Shown one piece after another: positions 16,611-25,709 of a DNA stretch of 64,000 nt. The notes below the pieces were generated by a model. It was not told where the DNA came from. It searched no databases and saw only the letters and a list, made by a program, of their open reading frames with translations. Source of the stretch: Nostoc sp. CHAB 5824 (GTDB lineage: Bacteria > Cyanobacteriota > Cyanobacteriia > Cyanobacteriales > Nostocaceae); assembly GCF_020829665.1 (NCBI RefSeq), contig NZ_JAIVFT010000012.1:148420-212419 (forward strand). Direction: 5' to 3'. A program made the translations under genes and the position numbers. How positions within the stretch are numbered: the first letter of the stretch is position 1; each line of letters opens with the position of its first letter.

Positions 16611-18158
16611 ATGTCTCTAACTGAAGAAATTCTTTCCCAATTACCCGGCGATGTTTTAGCAGGATTGCGCCAAGGCGATCGCATTCTAACATCTCTGCGC
16701 GAAAACTCCGCACCAGTACCAACGCTAGTTAAAGAAAGTCAACAGCCTTTAGGAGTTGTAGACTGGGATGTGCTTATCTGCGGTGGCACATTGGGTATTT
16801 TAATTGGTTGCGCCTTAGCGGTGAAGGGACTGCGGGTGGCATTGATGGAACGGGGTATTTTGCGGGGGAGGGAACAAGAGTGGAATATTTCTCGCAAAGA
16901 ATTAGATGTGTTTGTGGAATTGAACTTGCTGACTGAGGAGGAATTAGAGAGTGCGATCGCCACTCAATATAACCCGGCGCGAGTTAGTTTTAATGGCGGT
17001 ACAGAAGTTTGGGTAGAGGATGTCTTAAATATCGGTGTAGATCCAGTTTATTTATTAGCTACTTTGAAAACCCGATTTCTCGCTGCTGGTGGAAAGTTGT
17101 TAGAAAACACACCCTTTACCGAAGCGGTGGTTCATCCAGATGGGGTGATGGTAAATAACCAACTCAAAACTCGCTTGTTAATCGACGCGATGGGACATCT
17201 TTCACCCATCACCCAACAAGCACGCCAAGGAAAAAAACCAGATGCACTGTGCTTGGTTGTAGGAAGTTGCGCTCAAGGTTTTCCGGAAAATAACTCAGGC
17301 GATTTATTATTATCATTTACATCTTTGCAGAATCAATGTCAGTACTTCTGGGAAGCCTTCCCAGCCAGGGATGGCAGAACAACTTACTTGTTTACCTACA
17401 TGGATGCACATCCCCAACGCTTGAGTTTAGAAGCTCTATTTGAAGAATATCTGCGTCTTTTACCAGAATATCAGGGAGTGGAATTGAGCAAGCTGAAATT
17501 TCAACGAGCGCTATTTGGTTTCTTTCCCACCTATCGCCAAAGTCCATTGGAAACTCCTTGGAGTCGCATTCTACCAGCCGGAGATAGCAGTGGTAGTCAA
17601 TCTCCCTTGAGTTTTGGTGGTTTTGGGGCAATGGTACGTCATCTGAAGCGTTTAACTTATGGCATTTACGAAGCGCTGGAAACAGAACAATTATCTGCAA
17701 AAGCATTAACACTGCTGCAACCCTATCAGCCAAGTTTGACTGTCACCTGGTTGTTTCAAAAGGCGATGAGTGTTGGTGTAAATCAAAAAATTGCTCCAGA
17801 TCAAATTAACCAACTACTCTCAGCGGTATTTCAGGAAATGCAACAGTTAGGTACACCAGTGTTAAAACCATTTTTACAAGATATAGTGCAGTTTTCGGCA
17901 TTAACACAAACACTGTTAAAAACTGGTTTATACCATCCGGTATTAGTTGCCAAAATAATTCCGCAAGTAGGTTTGGCAAGTTTGTTAGATTGGATGTTAC
18001 ATTACAGTAATTTAGGTGTATACACTGCCTTGTTTTGGCTAAGTCCAATGCTAGAAACATGGATTAAGAATCAAGCAAATGAACAACAATATTATTGGCA
18101 TCGTTTGATTGATGCCTGGAAGTATGGTTCTGGCGGTGATTACTCAGATGAAACTTAG
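16611..18158 (+). CDS. cruP: FAD-dependent oxidoreductase, CruP-like (lycopene cyclase CruA/CruP family)
   Basis: The 515-residue protein (ATG 16611; an in-frame TTG at 16596 is possible) has an N-terminal dinucleotide-binding fold (DVLICGGTLGILIGCALA, then ALMERG), the family segment ILRGREQEWNISRKEL, and the second FAD-contact region RILPAGDSSGSQSPLSFGG. This layout matches CruA/CruP proteins, flavoproteins related to lycopene cyclase; CruP itself is linked in plants to limiting beta-carotene epoxidation under stress. No carotenoid gene is adjacent. Two tandem membrane-protein genes follow on the same strand, the first only 23 bp away, so they may be cotranscribed. Flavoprotein assignment is firm; the CruP label is by recognition. 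Confidence 0.75.
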   Translation: MSLTEEILSQLPGDVLAGLRQGDRILTSLRENSAPVPTLVKESQQPLGVVDWDVLICGGTLGILIGCALAVKGLRVALMERGILRGREQEWNISRKELDVFVELNLLTEEELESAIATQYNPARVSFNGGTEVWVEDVLNIGVDPVYLLATLKTRFLAAGGKLLENTPFTEAVVHPDGVMVNNQLKTRLLIDAMGHLSPITQQARQGKKPDALCLVVGSCAQGFPENNSGDLLLSFTSLQNQCQYFWEAFPARDGRTTYLFTYMDAHPQRLSLEALFEEYLRLLPEYQGVELSKLKFQRALFGFFPTYRQSPLETPWSRILPAGDSSGSQSPLSFGGFGAMVRHLKRLTYGIYEALETEQLSAKALTLLQPYQPSLTVTWLFQKAMSVGVNQKIAPDQINQLLSAVFQEMQQLGTPVLKPFLQDIVQFSALTQTLLKTGLYHPVLVAKIIPQVGLASLLDWMLHYSNLGVYTALFWLSPMLETWIKNQANEQQYYWHRLIDAWKYGSGGDYSDET

Positions 18159-18181
18159 AATTTTACCTGTGTGAGGATAAC

Positions 18182-18886
18182 ATGATTGAACGCAAATCAT
18201 TAGGAATCAAATACTTTGCAGTGCTGATTGGATTCCTGCGCGATCGCCAAGGATTTCTAGAGGAAGTTCGCCAAGGTACAAGATTACCAACTAAAATTAT
18301 TTCGCTGCTAGTTTGCAGTTCTTTATTTCTCGCCGCTTATGGTGGAATCATTGGTGCATACCATAGTTGGATGCAAGCTTTGTCTTCCGCCATTAAACTC
18401 CCGGCCCTTTATTTAATCACACTTCTGATTTGTATCCCGACGTTGTTCTTTGCTAACATTATTTTTGGCTCAAAACGGACTTTTGGACAGCATTTAGCAT
18501 TAGTGCTGACTGCTGTTTCAATCACGAGCGTACTTTTATTTAGCTTTGCACCAATTACACTGTTTTTCTTGATTACTACCAATAATTACCAATTTTTAAT
18601 TCTGTTAAATGTATTCGTCTTTGCTTTAACTGGATTTATTGGTGTTTCATCTTTATATCAAGCCACGAGTTTAGTTTTAGAACAAGATAATGAAGGTAGC
18701 AAGACACGCCAGAAAATTTTGCAATTTTGGTTATTTCTTTACGCTTTCGTAGGCAGTCAGTTAGGCTGGACTCTCAGACCGTTTTTTGGTACACCTGATT
18801 CTGCTTTTCAACTATTCCGTGAAAGAGAAGGTAATTTCTATTTGAGTGTTATTCAAGCTATTAGCTATCTCTTAGGAATTCGTTAA
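18182..18886 (+). CDS. Polytopic membrane protein, tandem paralog 1
   Basis: The 234-residue protein has a basic N-terminal cytoplasmic region (about 1-40, with FLRDRQGFLEEVRQG) and five to six hydrophobic segments (about 42-62, 72-95, 105-127, 137-158, 180-200), ending in RPFFGTPDSAF and a short amphipathic tail. GTGAGGATAAC before the ATG gives a good ribosome-binding site. More than half of positions are identical by eye to the next gene. It begins 23 bp after the CruP-like gene. No known function; a Yip1-like multi-span fold is possible but unproven. Confidence 0.8.
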   Translation: MIERKSLGIKYFAVLIGFLRDRQGFLEEVRQGTRLPTKIISLLVCSSLFLAAYGGIIGAYHSWMQALSSAIKLPALYLITLLICIPTLFFANIIFGSKRTFGQHLALVLTAVSITSVLLFSFAPITLFFLITTNNYQFLILLNVFVFALTGFIGVSSLYQATSLVLEQDNEGSKTRQKILQFWLFLYAFVGSQLGWTLRPFFGTPDSAFQLFREREGNFYLSVIQAISYLLGIR

Positions 18887-18928
18887 ATATTCATTAGTAA
18901 TTTAACAAAACATACAACATATAAAAAT

Positions 18929-19636
18929 ATGCGAAACAAGGAAAAGCTCGGAATTCAGCAATTGGGTGTCTTGGTTAATTTACTACGCGATCGCCAGGCA
19001 TTCTTAGAAGAAATTCGTCACGGAGTTAGATTACAAAATAAAATCAGTTCTCTGTTCGTATCTAGTTCCATTTTCTTTGCCATCTATGGCGCAATTATCG
19101 GCGCGTCCCATAGTTGGGCACAGGCATTATCTGGCGCTATTAAACTTCCGGCGTTTTATTTATTAACGCTGATTATTTGTTTCCCGACTTTATTCTTTTT
19201 TAATGTTTTGTTTGGTTCCCGGAGTAGTATTCAACAGCATTTCGTGGTGTTGCTGACATCGGTATCAGTGATTAGTGTGCTTTTATTCAGCTTGGCACCA
19301 GTTACACTATTTTTCCTGATTACTACACCCGATTCTTATCAATTTTTTAAACTGTTGAATGTGTTAATTTTTGGTATTACAGGCATCTTTGGTGTTAAAT
19401 TCCTATACGAAGGAATGCAATTACTTTCTCAACAAGATGAAGTTGGTAAAAAAACCCGCACCACTATTTTAAGATCCTGGTTATTGCTTTATGCTTTTGT
19501 TGGTATGCAGTTAGGATGGTTTCTCAGACCATTTTTTGGTGCCCCTGACTCTAACTTTGAGTTGTTTCGTGCAGTAAAAGGTAACTTTTATTTAGATATT
19601 GTAGCGGCGATTTCCGAAATTTTAGGTTTGCGTTAA
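18929..19636 (+). CDS. Polytopic membrane protein, tandem paralog 2
   Basis: The 235-residue protein aligns along its full length with the preceding gene: LLRDRQAFLEEIRHG, then the same hydrophobic segments, then LRPFFGAPDSNFELFR. It starts 42 bp after its paralog and is probably in the same transcript. The pair is an old tandem duplication, since sequence has drifted at many positions while hydrophobic pattern and the RPFFG.PDS motif are kept. Function unknown. Confidence 0.8.
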   Translation: MRNKEKLGIQQLGVLVNLLRDRQAFLEEIRHGVRLQNKISSLFVSSSIFFAIYGAIIGASHSWAQALSGAIKLPAFYLLTLIICFPTLFFFNVLFGSRSSIQQHFVVLLTSVSVISVLLFSLAPVTLFFLITTPDSYQFFKLLNVLIFGITGIFGVKFLYEGMQLLSQQDEVGKKTRTTILRSWLLLYAFVGMQLGWFLRPFFGAPDSNFELFRAVKGNFYLDIVAAISEILGLR

Positions 19637-19657
19637 TCTAAGATTTCGCTCATTAGT

Positions 19658-19762
19658 CTCGTTCCCAGTCAGAGACTGGGAATGCCTATGGGAGGCTCCC
19701 GCCTCCCTTATTCGCGGCAGAGCCGCATTGAGAAGCATTTCCAGCCAAAGGCTGGAAACGAG
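19658..19762. repeat. Dispersed hairpin repeats after the tandem paralogs, copy 2 of the family
   Basis: Three stem-loops: TTCCCAGTC-AGA-GACTGGGAA (19662-19682), GCGGC-AGA-GCCGC (near 19714-19726) and TTTCCAGCC-AAA-GGCTGGAAA (19738-19758). The last two match the arrangement at 6787-6837. Placed between converging genes, they may also serve as bidirectional terminators. Confidence 0.75.
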
Positions 19763-19787
19763 GTTTAGAAGCGCAATCTGTGTTACC

Positions 19788-20177
19788 CTACTTTTCGAGA
19801 CTCCAGCCCAGCGCTATTGCTACTTCAGTAGCTAATTCTAGAGGATTGAATGGTTTAGCGATCGCACTGATCATTCCCATCTGGGTATAGCGACGGCGAT
19901 CGGAAGCCTGGATTTTGGCAGTTAATAAAATCACCGGAATTGCTTTAGTTAATGGATTGGCTTGTAACTTTTCAAACGTAGTGATACCATCCATATTTGG
20001 CATCATCACATCTAGTAAAATTGCATCTGGTTGGTGAGTTTCAGCTTTAATTATGCCCTCTTGACCAGAACTCGCTGTCACTACTTTCCAGCCTGCAACT
20101 GTTTCCAAGCAAATCTTGGCAACTTCTTGAATATACTGCTCGTTATCAACCACTAGAATTTGCTTTGTTGTCATCAC
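19788..20177 (-). CDS. Single-domain response regulator (receiver only)
   Basis: The 129-residue protein is a CheY-like receiver: acidic pocket VVDNEQY, phospho-acceptor Asp56 in AILLDVMMP, the Thr in LLTAK and the Lys in IAKPF. There is no output domain. Its start codon lies inside the last codons of the upstream kinase fusion (about 32 bp overlap), so the two are probably translationally coupled and it is a likely phosphate acceptor of that kinase. Confidence 0.92.
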   Translation of the reverse strand: MMTTKQILVVDNEQYIQEVAKICLETVAGWKVVTASSGQEGIIKAETHQPDAILLDVMMPNMDGITTFEKLQANPLTKAIPVILLTAKIQASDRRRYTQMGMISAIAKPFNPLELATEVAIALGWSLEK

Positions 20178-23100
20178 TGCTGTCCTCTTGTTGGTTCAGG
20201 GTAATTCGCTGAAGTAATTCCATCACCCGTTGTTCAAATTCCTGGGTGGTAACACGCCCTTTAGTCAAAAATTCTGTATGTCCTAACTTCAGTCGATTGT
20301 GTTCGGCCTGATCCAACTCTCTAGCTGAGTAAACTACTACAGGGATATTACAGAGGTGATTGTGTTGTTGTAACCAATCTACCACTGCAAACCCATCGCT
20401 TTCTGGCAAAATCAGGTCGAGAATCATTAAGTCAGGATTCACTTCTTGGCTCAGGCGGATTGCTTCTCGTCCGGTTTTGGCTAGGAAGGTTTCAATTTTA
20501 TGCTTTTCAAATAGGGTAATGAGCAGTTGAGCTAAATTGGTATCGTCCTCAACAATCAGAATGCGGACTCGCTTTGAGGATTTAGCAAACACTTGTCTCA
20601 ACGATTGCAATAGGTAGTTCTCTGGAAATGGTTTATTTATCCGCTCAACAAAATCTGCACTTACTCGGCTATTTGCGGTTTGCTCGTAACTACTATAAGT
20701 TATGGGGATGTTTGAAGAGTTGTCTAAATTAGTATTTTGGAAAGTCCCAAACAACGGCAGAGCAACGTAAAAAGTGCTACCTTCGCCCAATGTACTTTCA
20801 GCCCAGATGCGTCCGCCATGCTGTTGCATAATGCTCTTACAAATTGCCAAACCTAAACCAGTACCATCATGGTTGCGTGAATCTGAAGAGTCAACTTGTT
20901 GAAAGCGCTCAAAGATACTTTCAAGTTTATCAGTTGGGATACCGCGTCCGGTGTCTTTGACTGTCAACAAAACTTCATTCTCTTGTTGTTGCGCCCCCAA
21001 CCAAACCGTAGAACCAGCAGATGAAAATTTAATGGCGTTACTCAGTAGATTGGTTAAGGTTTGGACAATGCGATCGGAATCTGCCAATACTTGACCGGAT
21101 AGGTCAGAAATAGATACTTTCACTCCGGCTTTGTCGGCTAGAGGCTGCATGACATTTACTGCTTGAGCCATCAGATCAACGATATTGCAGATTTCTGGTT
21201 CCATCTTCGTCTTACCCGACTCAATTCGCTCAATGTCTAGGATGTCGTTGATTAAGCGTACTAGGCGTTCGCTGCTATCAGTGGCAATTTGCAGCAAACG
21301 TTTTCCCTGTTCTGAGTCTGTCGGTAGCAAACCACTGGCTAGCATTCCTAAAGAGCCGTAAATCGAAGTTAAAGGTGTGCGGAGTTCATGACTAACAACA
21401 GAGACAAACTCATCTTTCATCCGTTCGATTTGCTTACGCTCTGTGACATCTCGCAATATAACCGTATAAAATATTTCCTCGCCCATGTCTATTTTGGAGA
21501 TGGAAGCTTCCGCTGGAAATTCAGTGCCATCTTTGCGGCGACCATAGATTTCACGCCGTTCTCCCATCCGGCGGGCAATATTGGGAGATTGGCCAAAGTC
21601 AACCACATGTTGGCGATGCGCTTGAAAAAAGCGCTGTGGTAAGAGTAAATCAAGAACTTGACCAATCACTTCCTGGGCAGAGTAGCCGAAAATCTTCTCT
21701 GCTCCTTGATTAAACAAGGTGATGCTTTGGAATCCATTAATGGAAATAATTGCATCATCAGCAATATCTAAAATTCGGGCAAATCGGGCTTGAGAGAATC
21801 GTAGTTCTTCCTGTGTCCGCTGGCGCTCATCAAGTTGTGACTGCAACTGTCGATTCACCCTAATTAACTCGGCGGTGCGCTCTGCTACTCTCAATTCCAA
21901 TTCGTTGATGGCTTGTGAATTATGGGATGAGGGAGAAGCTTCACCCTCTACTCTCCTGCCCCCCTGCGCCACACGTTGCCGCAATTTTAACCGTTCTAAG
22001 CGATTGACAATTCGCGTTACTAGTTCTGGCCCGACAATGGGCTTGCTTACAAAGTCATCAGCACCAACGCTAAATACCTGATTTACCATCTCGGCATCGC
22101 TATGCACAGTGAGGAATAAGATGGGTAACTCACTCCAGCGCGGATCGTTGCGTACCAATCGGCAAAGTTCTATACCATTTGTATAAGGTAATTCCACATC
22201 TAAAATAAGCATATCTGGAGCAACCGCTTTCAAAGTTTCCCATAACTGGCGCGGATCTTCAAGAGCGATCGCTTTGAGTCCCCAAGGAGTAAGTAAGGTT
22301 TGCAACAATGCCTGAATTTGCGGATCATCATCCACAACCAATATTTTAGTTTCTGTATGAGGGTCATTTTGCAGCGGTTGCGTCACTGTTTTTAATACCT
22401 GTGGGGTTGGTGATGCAGATATTGCCGCTGTGTCGTTTCCCTCAATTTCCCGACGTAATAACTTGACCCAACTTTCGAGGTTGTTAATCTCAGATTTACT
22501 CCAGCTTTGACCAGAACTCAGTAACAGTTCAATATTGCGTGCAAATTTTGAGCCAAGAGGCAAGCCAAAAGTACCTAAAGATCCTGCCAAGGTATGCGCC
22601 TCTTTGGCTGCAAGGGAGAGTAATTCGGCATTTAAACTATTTTGATTTAAAGTTGCGATCGCTTCCTCCAGCACCCTCACCTGCTCATCTACCCGCCCTT
22701 GAAATCGTTGCCAAATTTCTGCAACTGCCATTAGTGTTTGCTGTTGTGATTTGAGATTTGTGGCTGGGGACTTTGCCCGATCTAATTCCCCTCTGCTCCC
22801 CTGTCCCTCTGCTTCCCTGCTCTTCTGCTCCCCATCTTCCAGTTGTTTCAGACGATAGCCAATCCCATAAACTGTTTCAACCAAATCACTGGGCGCTCCT
22901 ACAGCTTTAAGTTTCTGCCGTAACCCTTTGATATGAGTGCGAACAGCTTCTTCTTGTGGAGTATCTTCATAAGACCAAAGATGTTCTAAAATCATGCCGC
23001 AGCTAAATACCCGGCGACTATTTCGCAAGAATAGTTCTAACAGAGCAAACTCTTTTGGGGTAAGTGGCAACAGATTGCCAGCATAAATCACTTCACAGCT

Positions 23101-23511
23101 ACTAGGGTCTAGCCGCAACTTACCATACTCCAGTACAGGCTGTAAGGTTACGCCTTTGCGACGCAATAGTGCCCTAATACGAGCAATTAACTCCTCTTGC
23201 TCAAAGGGTTTAACTACATAGTCATCTGCGCCTGCATCTAATCCGATCGCTTTTTCATGACTACTATTGCGCCCTGTCAATAATAATATTGGCATTTGCA
23301 GACCACTAGACCGGATTTTACGACAAAGACTAATGCCATCCAGCTTGGGCAAAATTACATCCAGGAGGATTAAATCATAATCGTAAGTTTGAATCAAATC
23401 CCAAGCGGCATCACCATCAGTGGCAACTTCAACCGCATAGTTTTGGTTAGTCAAAACGGCGGTGAGTGCATAGGCATTTAACTTGTCATCCTCTACAACT
23501 AAAATTTTCAT
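20146..23511 (-). CDS. Giant response regulator/histidine kinase fusion (REC-wHTH-Hpt-REC-PAS-HisKA-HATPase-REC)
   Basis: I take the ATG at 23511 (MKILVVEDDKLN), preceded by GGAAAG, giving 1121 residues; an in-frame ATG 42 bp upstream is less likely. Domains in order: receiver 1 (about 1-120, Asp51 in LLDVILP), an OmpR-type winged-helix DNA-binding domain (about 128-222, ending YGIGYRLK), an Hpt domain (about 260-350, EAHTLAGSLGTFG), receiver 2 (about 380-500, LILDVELP), a PAS domain (about 560-680), HisKA with SHELRTP, HATPase with DTGRGI and GTGLGLAI, and receiver 3 (LILDLILP). An OmpR-type transcription factor is thus fused to a complete phosphorelay, and the chain could both sense and bind DNA. 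Target genes are unknown. It overlaps the next receiver gene. Confidence 0.92.
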   Translation of the reverse strand: MKILVVEDDKLNAYALTAVLTNQNYAVEVATDGDAAWDLIQTYDYDLILLDVILPKLDGISLCRKIRSSGLQMPILLLTGRNSSHEKAIGLDAGADDYVVKPFEQEELIARIRALLRRKGVTLQPVLEYGKLRLDPSSCEVIYAGNLLPLTPKEFALLELFLRNSRRVFSCGMILEHLWSYEDTPQEEAVRTHIKGLRQKLKAVGAPSDLVETVYGIGYRLKQLEDGEQKSREAEGQGSRGELDRAKSPATNLKSQQQTLMAVAEIWQRFQGRVDEQVRVLEEAIATLNQNSLNAELLSLAAKEAHTLAGSLGTFGLPLGSKFARNIELLLSSGQSWSKSEINNLESWVKLLRREIEGNDTAAISASPTPQVLKTVTQPLQNDPHTETKILVVDDDPQIQALLQTLLTPWGLKAIALEDPRQLWETLKAVAPDMLILDVELPYTNGIELCRLVRNDPRWSELPILFLTVHSDAEMVNQVFSVGADDFVSKPIVGPELVTRIVNRLERLKLRQRVAQGGRRVEGEASPSSHNSQAINELELRVAERTAELIRVNRQLQSQLDERQRTQEELRFSQARFARILDIADDAIISINGFQSITLFNQGAEKIFGYSAQEVIGQVLDLLLPQRFFQAHRQHVVDFGQSPNIARRMGERREIYGRRKDGTEFPAEASISKIDMGEEIFYTVILRDVTERKQIERMKDEFVSVVSHELRTPLTSIYGSLGMLASGLLPTDSEQGKRLLQIATDSSERLVRLINDILDIERIESGKTKMEPEICNIVDLMAQAVNVMQPLADKAGVKVSISDLSGQVLADSDRIVQTLTNLLSNAIKFSSAGSTVWLGAQQQENEVLLTVKDTGRGIPTDKLESIFERFQQVDSSDSRNHDGTGLGLAICKSIMQQHGGRIWAESTLGEGSTFYVALPLFGTFQNTNLDNSSNIPITYSSYEQTANSRVSADFVERINKPFPENYLLQSLRQVFAKSSKRVRILIVEDDTNLAQLLITLFEKHKIETFLAKTGREAIRLSQEVNPDLMILDLILPESDGFAVVDWLQQHNHLCNIPVVVYSARELDQAEHNRLKLGHTEFLTKGRVTTQEFEQRVMELLQRITLNQQEDSSDDNKANSSG

Positions 23512-23928
23512 ATTAAAAGCTTTCCAAGTTAAAATTAATACAACAGATAACAAGCAATAAACTTAAATTGCAAAATCAATTACAACGCTTTTCAAGTAAT
23601 TAAACCACACCATTCCCTGCTCGCTACATCCTCTAACTGAGTAATGATTTTTCTAGTCAAAAAAGAGGAAAAGGGGCAGGAGACAAGGGACAGAACCCCA
23701 TAAATAATATAAATAATATTTAGGTTGCTGAAAGCTTGGATGCATTATTTCTCTCTACGAGATGCCAAAGGCGAACGCGCTTCGCGTCTCGAAATAATAT
23801 TTTTACTTTGAGCATAAATAAATTTATTAGCTCTCAAACTATAAAGACAGGGGAATTTAAAAATCCTTCTCCCTGCTCCCCTGCCTCTTCAGAATACGCT
23901 ACAACAGAAAAAACCCTCTGCTAAACCT
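23512..23928. other. Gene-free stretch with a copy of a 145-bp repeat element
   Basis: Divergent region between the kinase fusion and the NIL-ferredoxin gene. The centre (23692-23834) is occupied by a dispersed element whose inverted partner is at 26872-27043. The left 180 bp should contain the kinase promoter. Confidence 0.5.
23692..23834 (+). mobile_element. Dispersed repeat element A (non-autonomous)
   Basis: Begins AGAACCCCATAAATAA and ends with AAATTTATTAGCTCT. The ends and much of the interior (GGTTGCTGAAA, GCATTATTTCT, CGAAATAA) match the reverse complement of 26872-27043. The middle is a hairpin-rich segment that differs between copies. No coding potential. Confidence 0.8.
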
Positions 23929-24333
23929 GTGAAAAAACGAGTAACGCTTACCTTCCCGAAACGCGCCGTGCAAATGCCAGTCACTTACGTACTGGCCAAA
24001 GAGTTCAACGTCGCTGCTAATATTATCCGTGCCCAAGTTGCCCCAAATCAAATTGGCAAACTGGTAGTGGAACTATCGGGAGATATCGATCAATTAGATG
24101 CGGCAATCGAGTGGATGCGATCGCGCCATGTTAACGTTTCTTATACCTTAGGCGAAATTGCGATCGACGAGGATGTGTGTGTCCACTGCGGCTTGTGTAC
24201 TGGGGTTTGTCCTACTGAAGCCCTCACTCTCCACCCAGATACATACAAATTAACATTCACGCGATCGCGTTGTATCGTTTGCGAACAGTGTATCCCCACC
24301 TGTCCTGTACAAGCAATTTCCACTAACCTTTAA
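23929..24333 (+). CDS. NIL-domain 2[4Fe-4S] ferredoxin-like protein
   Basis: The 134-residue protein starts at GTG. Residues about 1-72 form a NIL domain, a small ligand-binding fold first seen in methionine-importer ATPases. Residues about 78-134 carry two [4Fe-4S] motifs, CVHCGLCTGVCP and CIVCEQCIPTCP, as in bacterial-type ferredoxins. It is a soluble cytoplasmic electron carrier; similar NIL-ferredoxins are linked to sulfur transfer or methionine metabolism in other bacteria, but no partner is encoded here. Neighbours are unrelated. Confidence 0.9.
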   Translation: MKKRVTLTFPKRAVQMPVTYVLAKEFNVAANIIRAQVAPNQIGKLVVELSGDIDQLDAAIEWMRSRHVNVSYTLGEIAIDEDVCVHCGLCTGVCPTEALTLHPDTYKLTFTRSRCIVCEQCIPTCPVQAISTNL

Positions 24334-24356
24334 TAATCCAAAATTCAAAATTGATA

Positions 24357-25424
24357 TTATCCCAGCTTAAACACATCTGCTATTACACCACCATCACCCA
24401 CCAATCTAGTTTGTGCTGGAGAGTCATAAACTACTAATAACGAAGGTATGCCAGCTACATCCTGAAACAACGTCATTCCCTCAGCATGATCTTCTCGATT
24501 TCCATAAGGAATATCTTGCACAAAATCTGGATTGCTAAAGACATTTTCTCGCAAGTTAACGCCATTTATCCAGCGATAAACTTGCACGGGGCCATCTAAA
24601 TCCATCGTTGGCCCGGCTAAAATCAACAAATCTTTTCCATCTACATACAAATCCCGAACTCCTAAACCATTCAACCAGATAAAATGCTTTTTATATAATT
24701 CCTTTGCTTCTCCAATTTGTCGCAGTTTCAGAATTTCAGGGCTAGAATCTTCTAACTCAATTTCCAGCACTACAGCCCAACCCCGTAATACAGGGCCGCG
24801 CAAACCCAGAAAAATGCGGTTTTGATAAATGCCTATTCCTTCAATATCAAAGCCGTTATCTTTTCCTGCAATTGCTGCCTTGATAAATAAGCCCAAATGG
24901 GCGTCATCTGCTAAAGCCGTCATTAGCAAATTACCCTGGTCTGTTACCTCTAGTTTAGCGGCATTCAATTGCACATCTGGATTTTGCGGGTGTGGGCAAG
25001 ATGAGAATAACTTACCATCTATCAAAGGAATCCGTCCTAAGACGTAACGGTTAGGTTCTGATTCAATTTTTGCCAGCCTTTTAAAGTTTTGTGCATCGGT
25101 CTTATCAGATTTATGTTTTTTGCGTTTGTAACTATGAGAACCAACAAACCACAAGTAATAATCTGTGTAAGCAAGTCCTTCTATATCAATTTCTTGGTCT
25201 TCTGGCGCAGGTAAATTGATAAATTCTGCTACCCGAAATTGTTGATGATCTGTAAATTTATCAGTATCAACCAAAGAAAGACGTTCAATAGTTGAGGTTT
25301 CATCAGATCCCAACCATAAATACTTCTGGTGTGTTAGCAGCACCGCTGATAAGTCTTCTCTATGTTCTTGAAAATTATCTACAAAAGTCAATAAAACTTG
25401 ATTGAGCAAATTTGAGTTTGGCAT
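24357..25424 (-). CDS. DUF3616 family protein
   Basis: The 355-residue soluble protein has the DUF3616 pattern: repeated beta-propeller-like strands with DIEGLAY, YLWFVGSHSYKRKK, GFDIEGIGIY, IFLGLRGP and DHAEGMTLF. The conserved (D)IEG and AEG acidic motifs suggest a metal- or ligand-binding propeller. No signal peptide is seen. The 3' end faces the NIL-ferredoxin gene, 23 bp away (convergent). Biochemical function is not known. Confidence 0.8.
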   Translation of the reverse strand: MPNSNLLNQVLLTFVDNFQEHREDLSAVLLTHQKYLWLGSDETSTIERLSLVDTDKFTDHQQFRVAEFINLPAPEDQEIDIEGLAYTDYYLWFVGSHSYKRKKHKSDKTDAQNFKRLAKIESEPNRYVLGRIPLIDGKLFSSCPHPQNPDVQLNAAKLEVTDQGNLLMTALADDAHLGLFIKAAIAGKDNGFDIEGIGIYQNRIFLGLRGPVLRGWAVVLEIELEDSSPEILKLRQIGEAKELYKKHFIWLNGLGVRDLYVDGKDLLILAGPTMDLDGPVQVYRWINGVNLRENVFSNPDFVQDIPYGNREDHAEGMTLFQDVAGIPSLLVVYDSPAQTRLVGDGGVIADVFKLG

Positions 25425-25709
25425 TTTAAATTCTCTTTAGGATTAACAAAAGATTTATTATGCTATCATAATAAATGATTTAATCCAGGCAAAATTTTAT
25501 TGTCAGCTAGTGTTCACAACAACTCGTTAGGATAAACCTTCTCTTAAAACTTTTGATAGATATAGTATCTCTCTATAAGAGGATGCAAATATCAATGGTC
25601 ATAATAATAGTTTTTAATCACCATTTAAAAAAATATCAGAATGTAGCTACAAATTTTTAACTAATGTTATTATGCAATAACCTCATGAGGTAGTCATTAA
25701 AGATCAATT
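25425..25709. promoter_or_regulatory. Divergent intergenic region between DUF3616 and CHAD genes
   Basis: AT-rich 285 bp that must hold both promoters. I see no strong consensus pair or long repeat. Confidence 0.35.
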
